DNA of 64,000 nt from an uncultured Gammaproteobacteria bacterium (GTDB lineage: Bacteria > Pseudomonadota > Gammaproteobacteria > Ga0077536). The notes beneath the pieces were generated by a model. That model was not told the DNA's origin. It saw only the letters and a list, made by a program, of their open reading frames with translations, and made no database searches. The translations under genes were made by a program, and so were the position numbers. How positions within the stretch are numbered: the stretch's first letter is position 1; every line of letters begins with the position of its first letter. The DNA is taken from positions 85,614 through 149,613 of the forward strand of contig CAIPNE010000714.1 of the NCBI GenBank assembly GCA_903866355.1. The letters are read 5' to 3'. Positions 1 to 8,136 of this stretch are shown one piece after another.

Positions 1-262
1 TTTGGACGGCCACCTTGTGGTCGCCCATCACGGTGATGGTCTTGTGCCTCCGACCGCAAGTAAGCAGCGTCGAGAACCAGACCCGCTCTTCGTCGGAAAG
101 CTCCGTGACTTCTTCGACAACCTCATCGGCTACCTTTTGGCGATCTTCTTCCACGGGCACGTCGGCGCTGGGGAACTCTTCCGGAGCAGCGATGGGCATA
201 TCGCTGTCTGAAAGAATCATTTCCGGCGGCACCGGGGTGGCAGTGATTCGGCGTCCAGCCAT
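1..262 (-). CDS. Tail assembly chaperone-like protein (partial, 3' end outside window)
   Basis: The gene starts at ATG 262, behind a strong ribosome site (AGGAGGACAA), and runs off the left edge, so only about 87 residues are visible. The first 60 residues are Pro- and Glu-rich. They are followed by a segment reading ELSDEERVWFSTLLTCGRRH and then KTITVMGDHKVAV. Short acidic proteins of this type directly downstream of sheath and tube genes are usually tail assembly chaperones in actinobacterial myoviruses, often expressed with a programmed frameshift. The expected slippery site would be outside the window, so the call rests on position and general character. It could also be a plain structural protein. 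Confidence 0.5.
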   Translation of the reverse strand, partial: MAGRRITATPVPPEMILSDSDMPIAAPEEFPSADVPVEEDRQKVADEVVEEVTELSDEERVWFSTLLTCGRRHKTITVMGDHKVAVQ

Positions 263-296
263 TTGTCCTCCTGGGGTTTAGGGCAGTTACCTTGGG

Positions 297-842
297 TCAG
301 TACTCTTCAGCGGCCCTATCGAAAGCGGCCTTGCTTTCCGCGCCGGAAACGTCACCCAGCGCCTGATCCAGCACGCCGCCGCCGTCGCCGCCGTCACCAC
401 CCATCCCCATTCCCATCAGGGGAAGGAGACGCAGGAGGGCGGGATTGGCGGTGCGGAAGCCTTCCCGGCGGCGCTCCACCAGATCTTCGGGGACGTAGCG
501 TTCGCGGGACTCCAACTCGTCCTCTAGGTCTAGCTCTTCGGCGTTGGGTTCGTACACGTCTTCTTCTTCGGGCACAAAGTTTTCCGGCGAGTACGTCCAC
601 TCTTGGCCCTCGCGCCACGACATGCGCGTCCCCATCGGCACGTCCAGCCGGTCGTAGGCATCTTCGATGTCGTCGTCCAGATCGGCCTCAGAATCCTCAT
701 CCGAAGCCGTACGGGTGTTCATCATGCCCTGCGGGATTCTGACGCCTCTGGTGAAGTCCGAAATCTGCTGAGCCGTCAGGGTGGCACGGTGAATCTCCGG
801 ACGGTCCAGACTGTAGTAGTCAGACTGACGCTGAATCTCCAT
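297..842 (-). CDS. Acidic hypothetical protein between tail tube and chaperone-like gene (181 aa)
   Basis: I place the start at ATG 842 because CTAGGAGGCATC precedes it at ideal spacing; an in-frame TTG at 857 would overlap that ribosome site. The protein is strongly acidic in the middle, with runs such as DSEADLDDDIEDAYD and EEEDVYEPNAEELDLEDELE. It has a Gly/Met-rich stretch (GMGMGGDGGDGGG) near residue 140. No known domain is recognised. It lies between the tail tube and the chaperone-like gene, so a role in tail assembly or as a minor tail component is likely, but this is inferred from position only. Confidence 0.75.
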   Translation of the reverse strand: MEIQRQSDYYSLDRPEIHRATLTAQQISDFTRGVRIPQGMMNTRTASDEDSEADLDDDIEDAYDRLDVPMGTRMSWREGQEWTYSPENFVPEEEDVYEPNAEELDLEDELESRERYVPEDLVERRREGFRTANPALLRLLPLMGMGMGGDGGDGGGVLDQALGDVSGAESKAAFDRAAEEY

Positions 843-874
843 GATGCCTCCTAGCAAACTTCAGATTTTTATTG

Positions 875-1345
875 CTAGACAGGTGTGCTGTAGCAATACT
901 GGAATGTTAGGGTCTTCGGCAAAGTCATCGTGCCAATGTTGACGTTCTCGCCTTCGTCAATGTCGGTGATGACCACTTTGTGGTACACCTTTGACCGCAT
1001 CACTCCGTTGGGGGATTTGATGACCTTTTGCATCGTGACGTTACCCAGGCTGATCTGACGCTTCAGCACGTCGAGCAGGTTGTGGGAGCCGTCGAGGCCG
1101 GGGAGCATCTGCCACACTGGCTGGTTCCACAGTTCGTAGAACGTCGCTCGCAGAGTGCCGACGCCGACCGCCATGGAGGTCACAATCTCCAGCGGTACAG
1201 ACTCGTCAATCGGCTGCACCGCCTGGGCGGTTGCCACCGGGGTCGGCGGGGTGTCCTGCATGACCTGGAGGTACGCCATACGCGCACCATTCCACATCAT
1301 GGTGGTGAACCCAGAACCGCCAATGCGGCTCGCTGTCGCTACCAT
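875..1345 (-). CDS. Tail tube protein
   Basis: This 156-residue protein follows the sheath gene by 15 bases, the standard sheath-then-tube order of contractile phages. Length fits the family (140-170 residues). It is beta-rich with few charged clusters. The segment around LLDVLKRQISLGNVTMQKVI, followed by a KVYHKVVITDIDEGENVNIG stretch, resembles the long beta-hairpin region of gp19-type tube subunits. The product should polymerise into the inner tube through which DNA passes. AAGGTGG lies upstream of the ATG. Assignment relies mainly on gene order, size and beta character. Confidence 0.8.
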   Translation of the reverse strand: MVATASRIGGSGFTTMMWNGARMAYLQVMQDTPPTPVATAQAVQPIDESVPLEIVTSMAVGVGTLRATFYELWNQPVWQMLPGLDGSHNLLDVLKRQISLGNVTMQKVIKSPNGVMRSKVYHKVVITDIDEGENVNIGTMTLPKTLTFQYCYSTPV

Positions 1346-1360
1346 TTAGCCACCTTCTTC

Positions 1361-2938
1361 TTAGAGCGTTGACTGCAAGGTGTTGGAAGAGCCGCCAAAG
1401 TCATTGACGGTCGGGGTGGCCGGGGCGGTAATCGCTCCGACCTGGCTGTTCGACGTGAAGTTCGGGTTATTCGGGTTGTTACCCTGAGCCGTCACACTGC
1501 CCGAAGTCAGGCTGACGGCGAACGTCACGACGATGTAGTTCAACGGCATGGCCGGGAGCCAGCTAAAGCTGACTTCGATCACGTCGGGGTTGGTCAGAAG
1601 CTGACGGGCCTTCAGACCGGAGTAGTTGACGAGCAGGCCGTCGCGCAGCAGCGACTGGAGAGCGGCTTCTGCCGACGCCTTGACGTTGACCAGCGTGTAG
1701 TCGTAGATCGGCTGGCCGATGAGGTTGGCGTTCTCCAGGTAGTCGCGCAGCCGGTAAACCAGAGCGTCCTGCTGGCCGATGATGTTCCACTCACGGTGCA
1801 GCAGGTCGGAGGGGTCGGTGGTGACACCGTGACGAACCCACATCTTCTGGCGGCGGGTCTTTTCGATGACCATGAGTCCGTTCTTGGACTCATCGTTCTT
1901 TTCCTGCTCCTTCTGAAGATCCACCACGCCTTCCCAGCCGGTGATGACCTTGTGGGTCAGCGGCTGGGCGTAAGACATCGACACGGTCATTCCGGCCAGG
2001 GAGGCAGCGAGGTACTGTCCACCCAGTTCGATGGATTTGTTCAGTTCAGGGCTGTAGTAGGTGAACTTCGTCGGGCTGACCAGGGCAATCCGCTGCTCAC
2101 CGATCTGGTTGGCGTAGGTGCGGCGCTGATCCGACGAAATGGAGCCGTCCATCCCGATAATGGCGCGGCGCTCAAACCTGTTGGCCGACTGAGTAACCAC
2201 ATGCTGACGAACCTGCTCGTTCAAAGGCTGCATGCCTCCGTTGCAGGGGACAACAAGAGCGACCAGGGCCTGGTCATTCAGCTTCTCCAGGGCGGCGACG
2301 TACTCAGCCACCACTGGGGACTCCGGATCATCGGGCTGCACGGCTACACAGACAACTTGGTATGCGCCGTTCATAAACGCGAACTTCGCAGCCAGAGTCA
2401 ATTCCGACAGCACGCCGCCGGGGGCGACTCCGTTGACCGTCTCGCTAGTCAGGTTGAACGGTTCGCCGTAAGCGGTACGAACATCGTCGTAGTCGTAGAA
2501 GACGAAGGGGTTGAAGTAGTCGGGGTCGGTGTAGCGGTAGCTCACCGTGACGGTGTCACCCGACAGGATGGTGCCGCCGTCGATCACCCGGCTGACCGCA
2601 TACAGAGCTTCGGAAGTGCCTTGCGTGCCGCCGACGAGGACTACAGTGTAGTCCTGGTTCTCATCGAACACAGCCCCGGTGTAGGGGTTGGTGACCACCA
2701 GGGTGGTCAGGTCGATGCCCTTCTGGGCGAGGGTGCGCGACACTGCCGGAACGGTCAGTTGCTGGTCGGCCTCAACGTAGATTGACTCAGTGAACTTCCG
2801 GTAGCCAATCGTGGTGCCGAAAAGGGCCACCGCCGTGGGCAGCGTAGAGTTCACCACCAACTGAGGACCGGGCATCGGGTTGGTGTAGACACCAGGCGGC
2901 AAGTACCGACTGAAGTCTACCGCCGAAGTCTGGGTCAT
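1361..2938 (-). CDS. Contractile tail sheath protein
   Basis: The 525-residue product is a phage tail sheath subunit, which wraps the tail tube and contracts to drive injection. The N-terminus contains the typical sheath opening (YLPPGVYTNPMPGPQLV followed by STLPTAVALFGTTIGY). The C-terminal third has the conserved VDLQKEQEKNDESKNGLMVIEKTRR segment, split here as VDLQKEQEK and NGLMVIEKTRR. It also has a WNIIGQQDALVYRLRDYLEN helix and a final beta strand containing NYIVVTFAVSL, as in the domain that interlocks neighbouring subunits. AGTAGGAGGTCATT precedes the ATG, a very strong start. This gene fixes the phage as a myovirus. Confidence 0.95.
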   Translation of the reverse strand: MTQTSAVDFSRYLPPGVYTNPMPGPQLVVNSTLPTAVALFGTTIGYRKFTESIYVEADQQLTVPAVSRTLAQKGIDLTTLVVTNPYTGAVFDENQDYTVVLVGGTQGTSEALYAVSRVIDGGTILSGDTVTVSYRYTDPDYFNPFVFYDYDDVRTAYGEPFNLTSETVNGVAPGGVLSELTLAAKFAFMNGAYQVVCVAVQPDDPESPVVAEYVAALEKLNDQALVALVVPCNGGMQPLNEQVRQHVVTQSANRFERRAIIGMDGSISSDQRRTYANQIGEQRIALVSPTKFTYYSPELNKSIELGGQYLAASLAGMTVSMSYAQPLTHKVITGWEGVVDLQKEQEKNDESKNGLMVIEKTRRQKMWVRHGVTTDPSDLLHREWNIIGQQDALVYRLRDYLENANLIGQPIYDYTLVNVKASAEAALQSLLRDGLLVNYSGLKARQLLTNPDVIEVSFSWLPAMPLNYIVVTFAVSLTSGSVTAQGNNPNNPNFTSNSQVGAITAPATPTVNDFGGSSNTLQSTL

Positions 2939-3017
2939 AATGACCTCCTACTAGCTGGTGGCACGGGGTCTTTTCTCTCTTTCTGGTCGGCCCTCTGGGG
3001 TTTCACAGGGCAGGGCT
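2936..3017 (-). promoter_or_regulatory. Intergenic leader of the tail sheath gene (repeated leader family)
   Basis: The 77-base gap upstream of the sheath gene carries CCCTGTGAAACC just after the stop of the upstream gene, and AGTAGGAGGT directly before the sheath start. The same two-part arrangement occurs upstream of other genes at about 31832, 41419, 52860 and 54300. It may act as a high-efficiency translation leader or a recombination boundary. No clear -35/-10 promoter was seen. Confidence 0.5.
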
Positions 3018-3825
3018 AAATCGTTCGCCACCGGGGGAAGGGTACTTCCGCTTGCATAACCGGAACGTGATCCACCCGCGACAGCGTGTAGGCACCGTCA
3101 TTATCGAACCGGATATTGAAGTTCCCGATGATGTCGAACGAATAGTTGTCCTCGTACGCCAGCACATCGGACTGCCAGGGAACGTCCATGCTGGCACTTT
3201 GCCCGCCGGGGGTGATGACATCGGTGTTCAACGCCATAGCGACGTACGGGTTCTCTGACAAAGCTGTCAGAAGCTGCCGGTACTGCTTGGTATTGGCGTT
3301 GGGCTGAGTGATGACCAACTCAGGTGTACGGGCAAACGCCAACATATTGATGACCGTGTCGGCAATCCGGTCCCGCTCACGGCTGCGGAGCGCCACGATG
3401 GTCAGGGTGACCCTGCCGTTGAACATCCACTCCTGAATGGGCGTCCAGTTGCCTTTTTCGTCTTGGGTCCAGACTTCGTGGGAAATACCGGCCCGGTTGA
3501 GCTTGGTGAAGCTGAACTGCACCCACACGCCGGGGTACTGCTCTTTCTTCATCGGGTATTCCAGGTCCACATAGACCGGGTCGCCGTCCACGGTGATGTT
3601 GGTCCGCAGGAGAGCGTCCCGAAGGGCCAGGATCACGGCCCGCTTGACGGCCTCAATCAGACCGCCTTCGGAGCCGGGGATTGTTTCACTGACTTCGGTA
3701 CCCGGCTGTGGAAGATCCTGGTCGGATGCGAAGATGCTGGCGCTGAGCCTGGTGGTGAAGGTGCCGATGCCGACTGTCGGGTTAGCGGCTACCGCCAGCT
3801 TGGAATTAGCTCTGAGGTTAGCCAC
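3016..3825 (-). CDS. Probable tail terminator or tail-end protein
   Basis: This 269-residue protein starts with GTG overlapping the stop of the upstream neck gene (CCGTGGCTAA), which implies coupling. It lies immediately upstream of the tail sheath gene, where tail terminator or head-tail joining proteins are normally found. The centre reads as alternating strand and helix (VQFSFTKLNRAGISHEVW, then GRVTLTIVALRSRERDRIAD), a pattern resembling tail terminator folds that cap the tube. No catalytic motif is visible. Function is assigned from gene order and secondary-structure impression, so it stays tentative. Confidence 0.6.
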   Translation of the reverse strand: MANLRANSKLAVAANPTVGIGTFTTRLSASIFASDQDLPQPGTEVSETIPGSEGGLIEAVKRAVILALRDALLRTNITVDGDPVYVDLEYPMKKEQYPGVWVQFSFTKLNRAGISHEVWTQDEKGNWTPIQEWMFNGRVTLTIVALRSRERDRIADTVINMLAFARTPELVITQPNANTKQYRQLLTALSENPYVAMALNTDVITPGGQSASMDVPWQSDVLAYEDNYSFDIIGNFNIRFDNDGAYTLSRVDHVPVMQAEVPFPRWRTI

Positions 3826-4282
3826 GGTAGCCGCCCTTCAGGGCTTCCATCAGTTCTGCGCGAATAGAGTCCTGCTCTTCATTGATCGCACGGAGGATCG
3901 CATCCCGCATGAAGTTCTTCGGCTTCAAGCCAGGGTGCCGCCACTTCTGGTCGCGCCAGACCCGGCCACGGTGCGGGATATCGACGTATCCCGGCTTACC
4001 GACGCCCCGGCCCCTTCGGATGTGGGGGCCGTCGCCTTGCTTACAGCCCAGCGGAACGGTTCGCCCTTCCACCCAGTGCATAAGGAAGGGGTTGATGCCC
4101 TGCTCCTGGCGCATAAGGTATTTCGCGCTGGTCTTGATGCCGACCAGGCCCTTGTCGCTGTACGGGTTGAGAGCCGCCATGGCGCGGTTTGACCAGCCAC
4201 GATTGACTACGTCCTCGCGGGCGTACTGAACAGCCTTCATAGACAGGCGGGCGCAGATTTCTGGCGGCAGAGGAATCCTCAT
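3818..4282 (-). CDS. Neck / tail completion protein (HK97 gp10-like candidate)
   Basis: This 154-residue, basic protein sits between two connector-like genes and the tail terminator candidate. It has an N-terminal helix (RLSMKAVQYAREDVVNRGW), a Gly/Arg-rich middle (HIRRGRGVGKPGYVDIPHR) and a helical C-terminus ending in GGYRG. This helix-loop-helix plan and the position match minor head or neck proteins of the gp10 type, which link head to tail. It overlaps the upstream gene by 4 bases (ATGA) and the downstream one by 8. The family is not certain. Confidence 0.55.
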   Translation of the reverse strand: MRIPLPPEICARLSMKAVQYAREDVVNRGWSNRAMAALNPYSDKGLVGIKTSAKYLMRQEQGINPFLMHWVEGRTVPLGCKQGDGPHIRRGRGVGKPGYVDIPHRGRVWRDQKWRHPGLKPKNFMRDAILRAINEEQDSIRAELMEALKGGYRG

Positions 4283-5349
4283 GCGACGATCACCACTCTC
4301 AGAGAGTCGGTAGCAGGTGGATCTTGGAAGGTCAGGGTGACCGAATTGCTGTCGGTGGCGTAGATGTTGGTATCCACCTGCTCGCCGGTAGCGGAGTCGT
4401 AAAGCTGGGTCAGGATGTTGGTCGTCCCCAGGTTGTGCTGAACCACGATGGTTGTGGCGTCCCCGTCTCCGATAGTGAAGGCGTGCCGGGTGCCGAAAGC
4501 CGTGATGACCGCCCGCAGCGAGTTGAGCGAGGGCGCAGTATCGAACACCAAAGTAACGGTGGACATAGTGGCGGCAAAGACGTTGGCATCGACCTGCTCG
4601 CCGGTCGCCAGGTTGTATAGCTGCACGATGACATCAGATGTGCCCAGTTCGTGCGGGATCGTGATGCTGTGCGACTGACCGTTGCCGATTACGACGGCGT
4701 GCCGCACATCTGGTGCCGGTGCGAAAGGGAACGGATTGGTGCGGGTAATCATCGGGGTGTGCGGGGCGATGAAGGCTTCCGGTGACAGGAAGGGAATACC
4801 GATCACCGGGTACTTGGCGATATTGGTGACGTTAGACAATTCGCTGATCTGGGCCTTTTGGCCGATGATGTCGGACGCCGACTGGCCGAAACGGGTTCCG
4901 GTTCGCAAGCTGTCTTTGGTAACTTCCTTGATTCCGTAAAAACCCTCAAGCTCTGCCGGGGTTCCGTTGGCATTCCATCTTCGCACCCGAATGACGTAGT
5001 CGTGCTGCATCAGTATCGGGAAGGCTTCGGTCTGGAACTCCCGATTGTCGGCCTGCCAAATACCGCGCTTGCGGTACTGCTCCCCTTCGACGTTATCGGT
5101 GAACAGTCCCCATACCTTCGCTGCCTGCCTGACCCCGCCCTGGATGGTGGTGCCCCAGCAGATGTTGCAGACCTCGCCGCTGTCGGTGTACACATCGTCG
5201 GTGCAATACGGGCACAGCGGCATGTCGGAGTCGGTAAAGCGGTGGTACATCGACAGCAGAATGCACTGCTCGCCATGGGCCTGCAAGCTATCCTTGACGG
5301 CTTGGCGGGCCTGATTGACCGCGTAGTTCTCTACGAGGTTGATGCTCAT
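4279..5349 (-). CDS. Head-tail connector-like protein with zinc-ribbon and two tandem beta repeats
   Basis: The 356-residue protein has three parts. Residues 1-40 are helical. Residues 45-70 carry CPYC and CNIC pairs about 16 residues apart, which would bind one zinc ion. The C-terminal third holds two tandem repeats of about 60 residues, each with a HELGTSDVIVQLYNLATGEQ-like core (second copy HNLGTTNILTQLYDSATGEQ) and a final LRVVIVA or LRAVITA strand. The same repeat type ends the large fibre gene at 61469-64000. The position, 1 base from a connector-like gene, suggests a neck or baseplate component. The zinc site and repeats are direct observations; the role is inferred. Confidence 0.6.
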   Translation of the reverse strand: MSINLVENYAVNQARQAVKDSLQAHGEQCILLSMYHRFTDSDMPLCPYCTDDVYTDSGEVCNICWGTTIQGGVRQAAKVWGLFTDNVEGEQYRKRGIWQADNREFQTEAFPILMQHDYVIRVRRWNANGTPAELEGFYGIKEVTKDSLRTGTRFGQSASDIIGQKAQISELSNVTNIAKYPVIGIPFLSPEAFIAPHTPMITRTNPFPFAPAPDVRHAVVIGNGQSHSITIPHELGTSDVIVQLYNLATGEQVDANVFAATMSTVTLVFDTAPSLNSLRAVITAFGTRHAFTIGDGDATTIVVQHNLGTTNILTQLYDSATGEQVDTNIYATDSNSVTLTFQDPPATDSLRVVIVA

Positions 5350-6335
5350 TAGGTGATCCTGGTCGAACCCCAGGCGATAGCCGGGGCTGCCGGGTAGAAC
5401 CGCCAGCCGCGCACCTGGGCCGCATAGGTACCGGCCTTGAAGATCCCCCTGGCCTGACCGCCATAGATGCCACCGGCCACCAGCAGCGAGCCACGGCCCA
5501 GGTTCAGCATCTTGCGCTTAGCCATTTTGACGTAGCGGACGTAGTCGGGGTATTCGGTGGACAGGATCTGCTGCCACCGCATGGAGTAGTCACGCCGGTC
5601 GGTGAAGGTCACGTTCATGCCCTGGAAGGCCGGGATCTCTGTGTAGCTGCGCACCAGATGTCTGACAACTTCGTAGTACGTCCCCAGGACCAGCAAGCCG
5701 TTCAGTTCATTAGGCGGGGGAACTGTCCCTGGCCCGACGCCCCAGTTATTGATAGGGAAGCCGGTCAGACCCATCTTCAGCGCGGCTTGGCTCAGAAGCT
5801 GGGCGATCCGCTCGTAGTCAAAGTGGGTCTGGAACGGTTCGATGATATGCGGCCCGCCTTCGGTCGAGTCAAACATATCGCCAAACATCCAGCTAACCTG
5901 CTCCACGACGCTTTTGAGCGGTTCCGACAGCGACTCGTACAGAGGCATCGGGTTGAGGATCTGAAGGTGATCGCTGAATGTGAAGGACGTGCCGTTAACC
6001 TGATAGCGCCACTGAACGGTAACCAGGCCCCGGTAAGACGTATTTGGCGGGCCGATCTGGTAGTCGTATTTACCGACATCTTCCCGGTGGATCTGGCTGG
6101 CCGGGACGGTAGACAGCTTGGTGCCGCGAGGGTCGCCGGATGGAGTGGCGGTGACATCGTTGAACCAGACATCCAGGCTGAGGGTGTTGGGGTCGGGATC
6201 TACCGACGTAGCGCCGTCATAGATGTCGATAGCGACGTAGCCCCGCCCGCCTTGGGAGACGAACTTCCGGACCAGGGCCTGCTCGCGGATTTTGGGCGAG
6301 TAGACCGACTCACCGCTAGGCTGGGTGATCGGCAT
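5349..6335 (-). CDS. Connector / neck structural protein (hypothetical, 328 aa)
   Basis: The N-terminal ~110 residues look like an immunoglobulin-like beta domain (YVAIDIYDGATSVDPD, YRGLVTVQWRYQVNG). They are followed by helical segments (LYESLSEPLKSVVEQVSWMF, FDYERIAQLLSQAALKMG, TYYEVVRHLVRSYTE) and a Gly-rich tail (GRGSLLVAGGIYGGQARG). A beta-then-helical structural protein encoded before the neck proteins fits a head-to-tail adaptor. It shares a base with the downstream gene start and lies 3 bases after the upstream stop. No recognised Pfam family by eye. Confidence 0.6.
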   Translation of the reverse strand: MPITQPSGESVYSPKIREQALVRKFVSQGGRGYVAIDIYDGATSVDPDPNTLSLDVWFNDVTATPSGDPRGTKLSTVPASQIHREDVGKYDYQIGPPNTSYRGLVTVQWRYQVNGTSFTFSDHLQILNPMPLYESLSEPLKSVVEQVSWMFGDMFDSTEGGPHIIEPFQTHFDYERIAQLLSQAALKMGLTGFPINNWGVGPGTVPPPNELNGLLVLGTYYEVVRHLVRSYTEIPAFQGMNVTFTDRRDYSMRWQQILSTEYPDYVRYVKMAKRKMLNLGRGSLLVAGGIYGGQARGIFKAGTYAAQVRGWRFYPAAPAIAWGSTRIT

Positions 6336-6338
6336 GGG

Positions 6339-7361
6339 TCACGCTCCGACGTTGACGATGTCAAGGCGGCTGGCGAGTGCCCCGCTGTTTTGTCCGCTGA
6401 TAGCGTCCACTACCTGCTCCACGAAGCTAAAGATCTGGCCGATGATGTTGTTGGGTGCTTCAAAGGATGCCTTCACCGTCAGTACGTCATCTTTTTCAAA
6501 GCGCAGCTTGCCCGACAGCGACAGAGTCTGGGAGAAGCCCGGTGTGTAAAGGTTCCCGCGCATGAACTGCTGGGTCCGCAGGGTCGTCTCCTGGCCGTTG
6601 ATGCACAGCACCATTTTGGCGACATCCGGCACGATCTGTGGGTTCCACTGGACGGCGCAGTCGATCTGATAAAGACCGCCCTGTCGGACGGTGATTGCCG
6701 TGAGGCTCGCTGCCGGATTGAAGCAGTTGTACGGATCTTCCAGTTCGTCCTGCCACTCCAAGATGGTTCCGGACCAGACGAGCTTCTGTGGGTTGCGCTG
6801 ACGCACCCGGCAGATCAAGGCAGGCTGGGGTACCGGCGGGTTGACCACGGTGGGGTAGTAGTTGTTGATGACCGGCTGCTGCGGCGGGGAGCCGAATACC
6901 GTGTGCCAGCCGGTCGTACCGCCATAGGTAGCCCAAACCTGCACCAGATTGGTGTCCGTTTCAAAGATCATCAGGCCGGGATAGGCGCTGGGCCGTGATC
7001 CGGACGTGCAGAGGCGGTAGTGCTGAGGGACTTCCGCGACGGTATGAGTGTGGTTACCCGGCGCTGCCTGCCATGCGCCCGTCCCCAGCGTGTGGTGGAT
7101 CGCCGTGGTGGACGAATCGGTGTCCGCATTCTGGTGGGTGTTAGCCTGCGACAGCTTTGGGCCATGCCCGATTCCGCTCGCACCACTGTGGTCGTGGGTT
7201 TTGAGCGCGGCATTAGCCTCCAACGCCATGACGGCTTTGTTGATGTCGTCATGTAGCTCCGTATGGTTGCGGAGCGCCGTACCCGCCGAAGAGAGAGAAG
7301 TCTCTTCGGGAAGGGTGGGGACGTTGAAGAAGTCGAAGTCGCCGGGGTAGACGATGCCCAC
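6339..7361 (-). CDS. Minor tail or fibre-like protein (340 aa)
   Basis: Starts with GTG behind GAGAGGGG. The first 60 residues form a helical stalk (LRNHTELHDDINKAVMALE). A His-rich segment follows (HDHSGASGIGHGPKL, AIHHTLGTG, NHTHTVAEV), as in phage fibre collars that bind metal ions between trimer subunits. A short WATYGGTTGWHTVFG element, common in fibre and minor-tail proteins, comes next. The C-terminal 170 residues are beta-rich and resemble a C1q/TNF-like trimeric head. It is the last of the fibre-like genes before the neck cluster. Host-receptor contact is inferred. Confidence 0.6.
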   Translation of the reverse strand: MGIVYPGDFDFFNVPTLPEETSLSSAGTALRNHTELHDDINKAVMALEANAALKTHDHSGASGIGHGPKLSQANTHQNADTDSSTTAIHHTLGTGAWQAAPGNHTHTVAEVPQHYRLCTSGSRPSAYPGLMIFETDTNLVQVWATYGGTTGWHTVFGSPPQQPVINNYYPTVVNPPVPQPALICRVRQRNPQKLVWSGTILEWQDELEDPYNCFNPAASLTAITVRQGGLYQIDCAVQWNPQIVPDVAKMVLCINGQETTLRTQQFMRGNLYTPGFSQTLSLSGKLRFEKDDVLTVKASFEAPNNIIGQIFSFVEQVVDAISGQNSGALASRLDIVNVGA

Positions 7362-7398
7362 CTAAGACCCCTCTCTGTATTGCAGGGAGCGGGCAGAT

Positions 7399-7731
7399 CT
7401 AGCTGATCGGATCGCCGTTCTCGTCCTTGAGGACCGACGCGGAGTCGTAGAAGTCGCGCATGTAATCCTGGTTGCGGCTCGCCAGAGCAGCGACCCGTGC
7501 GCCAGCAGCGGCACCGGCATTGCCAACGTCGATGGTTCCCGCTTCGACGGCCAGAGCCTGGATCACAGCTTCGCCGGTCACGATGCTGGAGGTATCACCA
7601 TTGATGGTGCAGGACTGAACCTCGTAGAGAGCGTCGGACACAGACGGCCCGCCGGGGATACCGGCATTCGGCTGCTTGGTCAGATACAGGCCGTTGACAA
7701 CGGGTCCGTACTGCGGATAGGGAGCGGTCAT
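7399..7731 (-). CDS. Small hypothetical protein with SCTINGDTSS motif (110 aa)
   Basis: This 110-residue protein contains SCTINGDTSSIVTGEAVI near residue 40, which closely matches SCTIDGEESSAVTARDAT in the 72-residue protein at 7918-8136. The two are probably paralogues that arose by duplication. The second half is Ala/Gly-rich, then helical (MRDFYDSASVLKDENGDPIS). Function is unknown. Its place among adhesin and fibre genes suggests a virion surface or assembly role. Confidence 0.7.
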   Translation of the reverse strand: MTAPYPQYGPVVNGLYLTKQPNAGIPGGPSVSDALYEVQSCTINGDTSSIVTGEAVIQALAVEAGTIDVGNAGAAAGARVAALASRNQDYMRDFYDSASVLKDENGDPIS

Positions 7732-7746
7732 GGTGATTTACCTTTC

Positions 7747-7914
7747 TTACGGGGTCGGGAGGGTAGGCGTGTCTGCGGCTGCCTCAGCGACCACCATGGC
7801 TGCTGGGGGGTTGGCAAGGGCACCCGTGATGCGCGGCGTGGAGACGCCGAACTGGCGAACCTGATAGGTCGCCTTCGGGTAGGGGTCGCTGCTGCTGAGT
7901 GCCCAGTCGCTCAT
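7747..7914 (-). CDS. Small hypothetical protein (55 aa)
   Basis: An ATG at 7914, four bases past the TAA of the upstream gene, opens a 55-residue frame starting MSDWALSSSDPYPKATYQVR and ending at TAA 7747. It fills an otherwise empty 187-base gap between two related small genes. The N-terminal YPKATYQVRQFG segment resembles the FVLGYQTRQFP segment of the 72-residue neighbour, so all three may belong to one small family. The rest is Ala/Pro/Thr-rich. Function unknown. Confidence 0.55.
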   Translation of the reverse strand: MSDWALSSSDPYPKATYQVRQFGVSTPRITGALANPPAAMVVAEAAADTPTLPTP

Positions 7915-7917
7915 GGC

Positions 7918-8136
7918 TTAGGCTCCTGTTGCCCCGGCGGCGGGATCGTAGCGGGTAGCGTCACGGGCGGTAACCGCGCTGGACTCTTCGCCGTCGATGG
8001 TGCAAGACGGAGGGGTGGCGAGCGAGTCGGCCACCGTCACGTCGGGGTTGCCGTCCTTGGTGAACGGAAACTGGCGAGTCTGGTACCCCAAGACGAAGGG
8101 GTTGTCAGCGCCGGGGTGGGGTGCGGGGGCGGTCAT
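7918..8136 (-). CDS. Small hypothetical protein with SCTIDGEESS motif (72 aa)
   Basis: The 72-residue product begins at ATG overlapping the upstream stop by 4 bases. It holds SCTIDGEESSAVTARDAT, paralogous to the 110-residue protein downstream. The N-terminal PFVLGYQTRQFPFTKDG stretch is beta-like. No enzyme motif is seen. Expression is probably coupled to its neighbours. A decoration or fibre-accessory role is possible but unproven. Confidence 0.65.
   Translation of the reverse strand: MTAPAPHPGADNPFVLGYQTRQFPFTKDGNPDVTVADSLATPPSCTIDGEESSAVTARDATRYDPAAGATGA

Noticed and set aside
1796..2785. 329-residue plus-strand open frame
   Set aside because: Fully antisense to the tail sheath gene and with low-complexity His/Val/Gly composition typical of a shadow frame.
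5658..6998. 446-residue open frame on the plus strand
   Set aside because: It is antisense to two well-supported minus-strand structural genes, has no family features and no ribosome site; long antisense frames are expected at this GC content.
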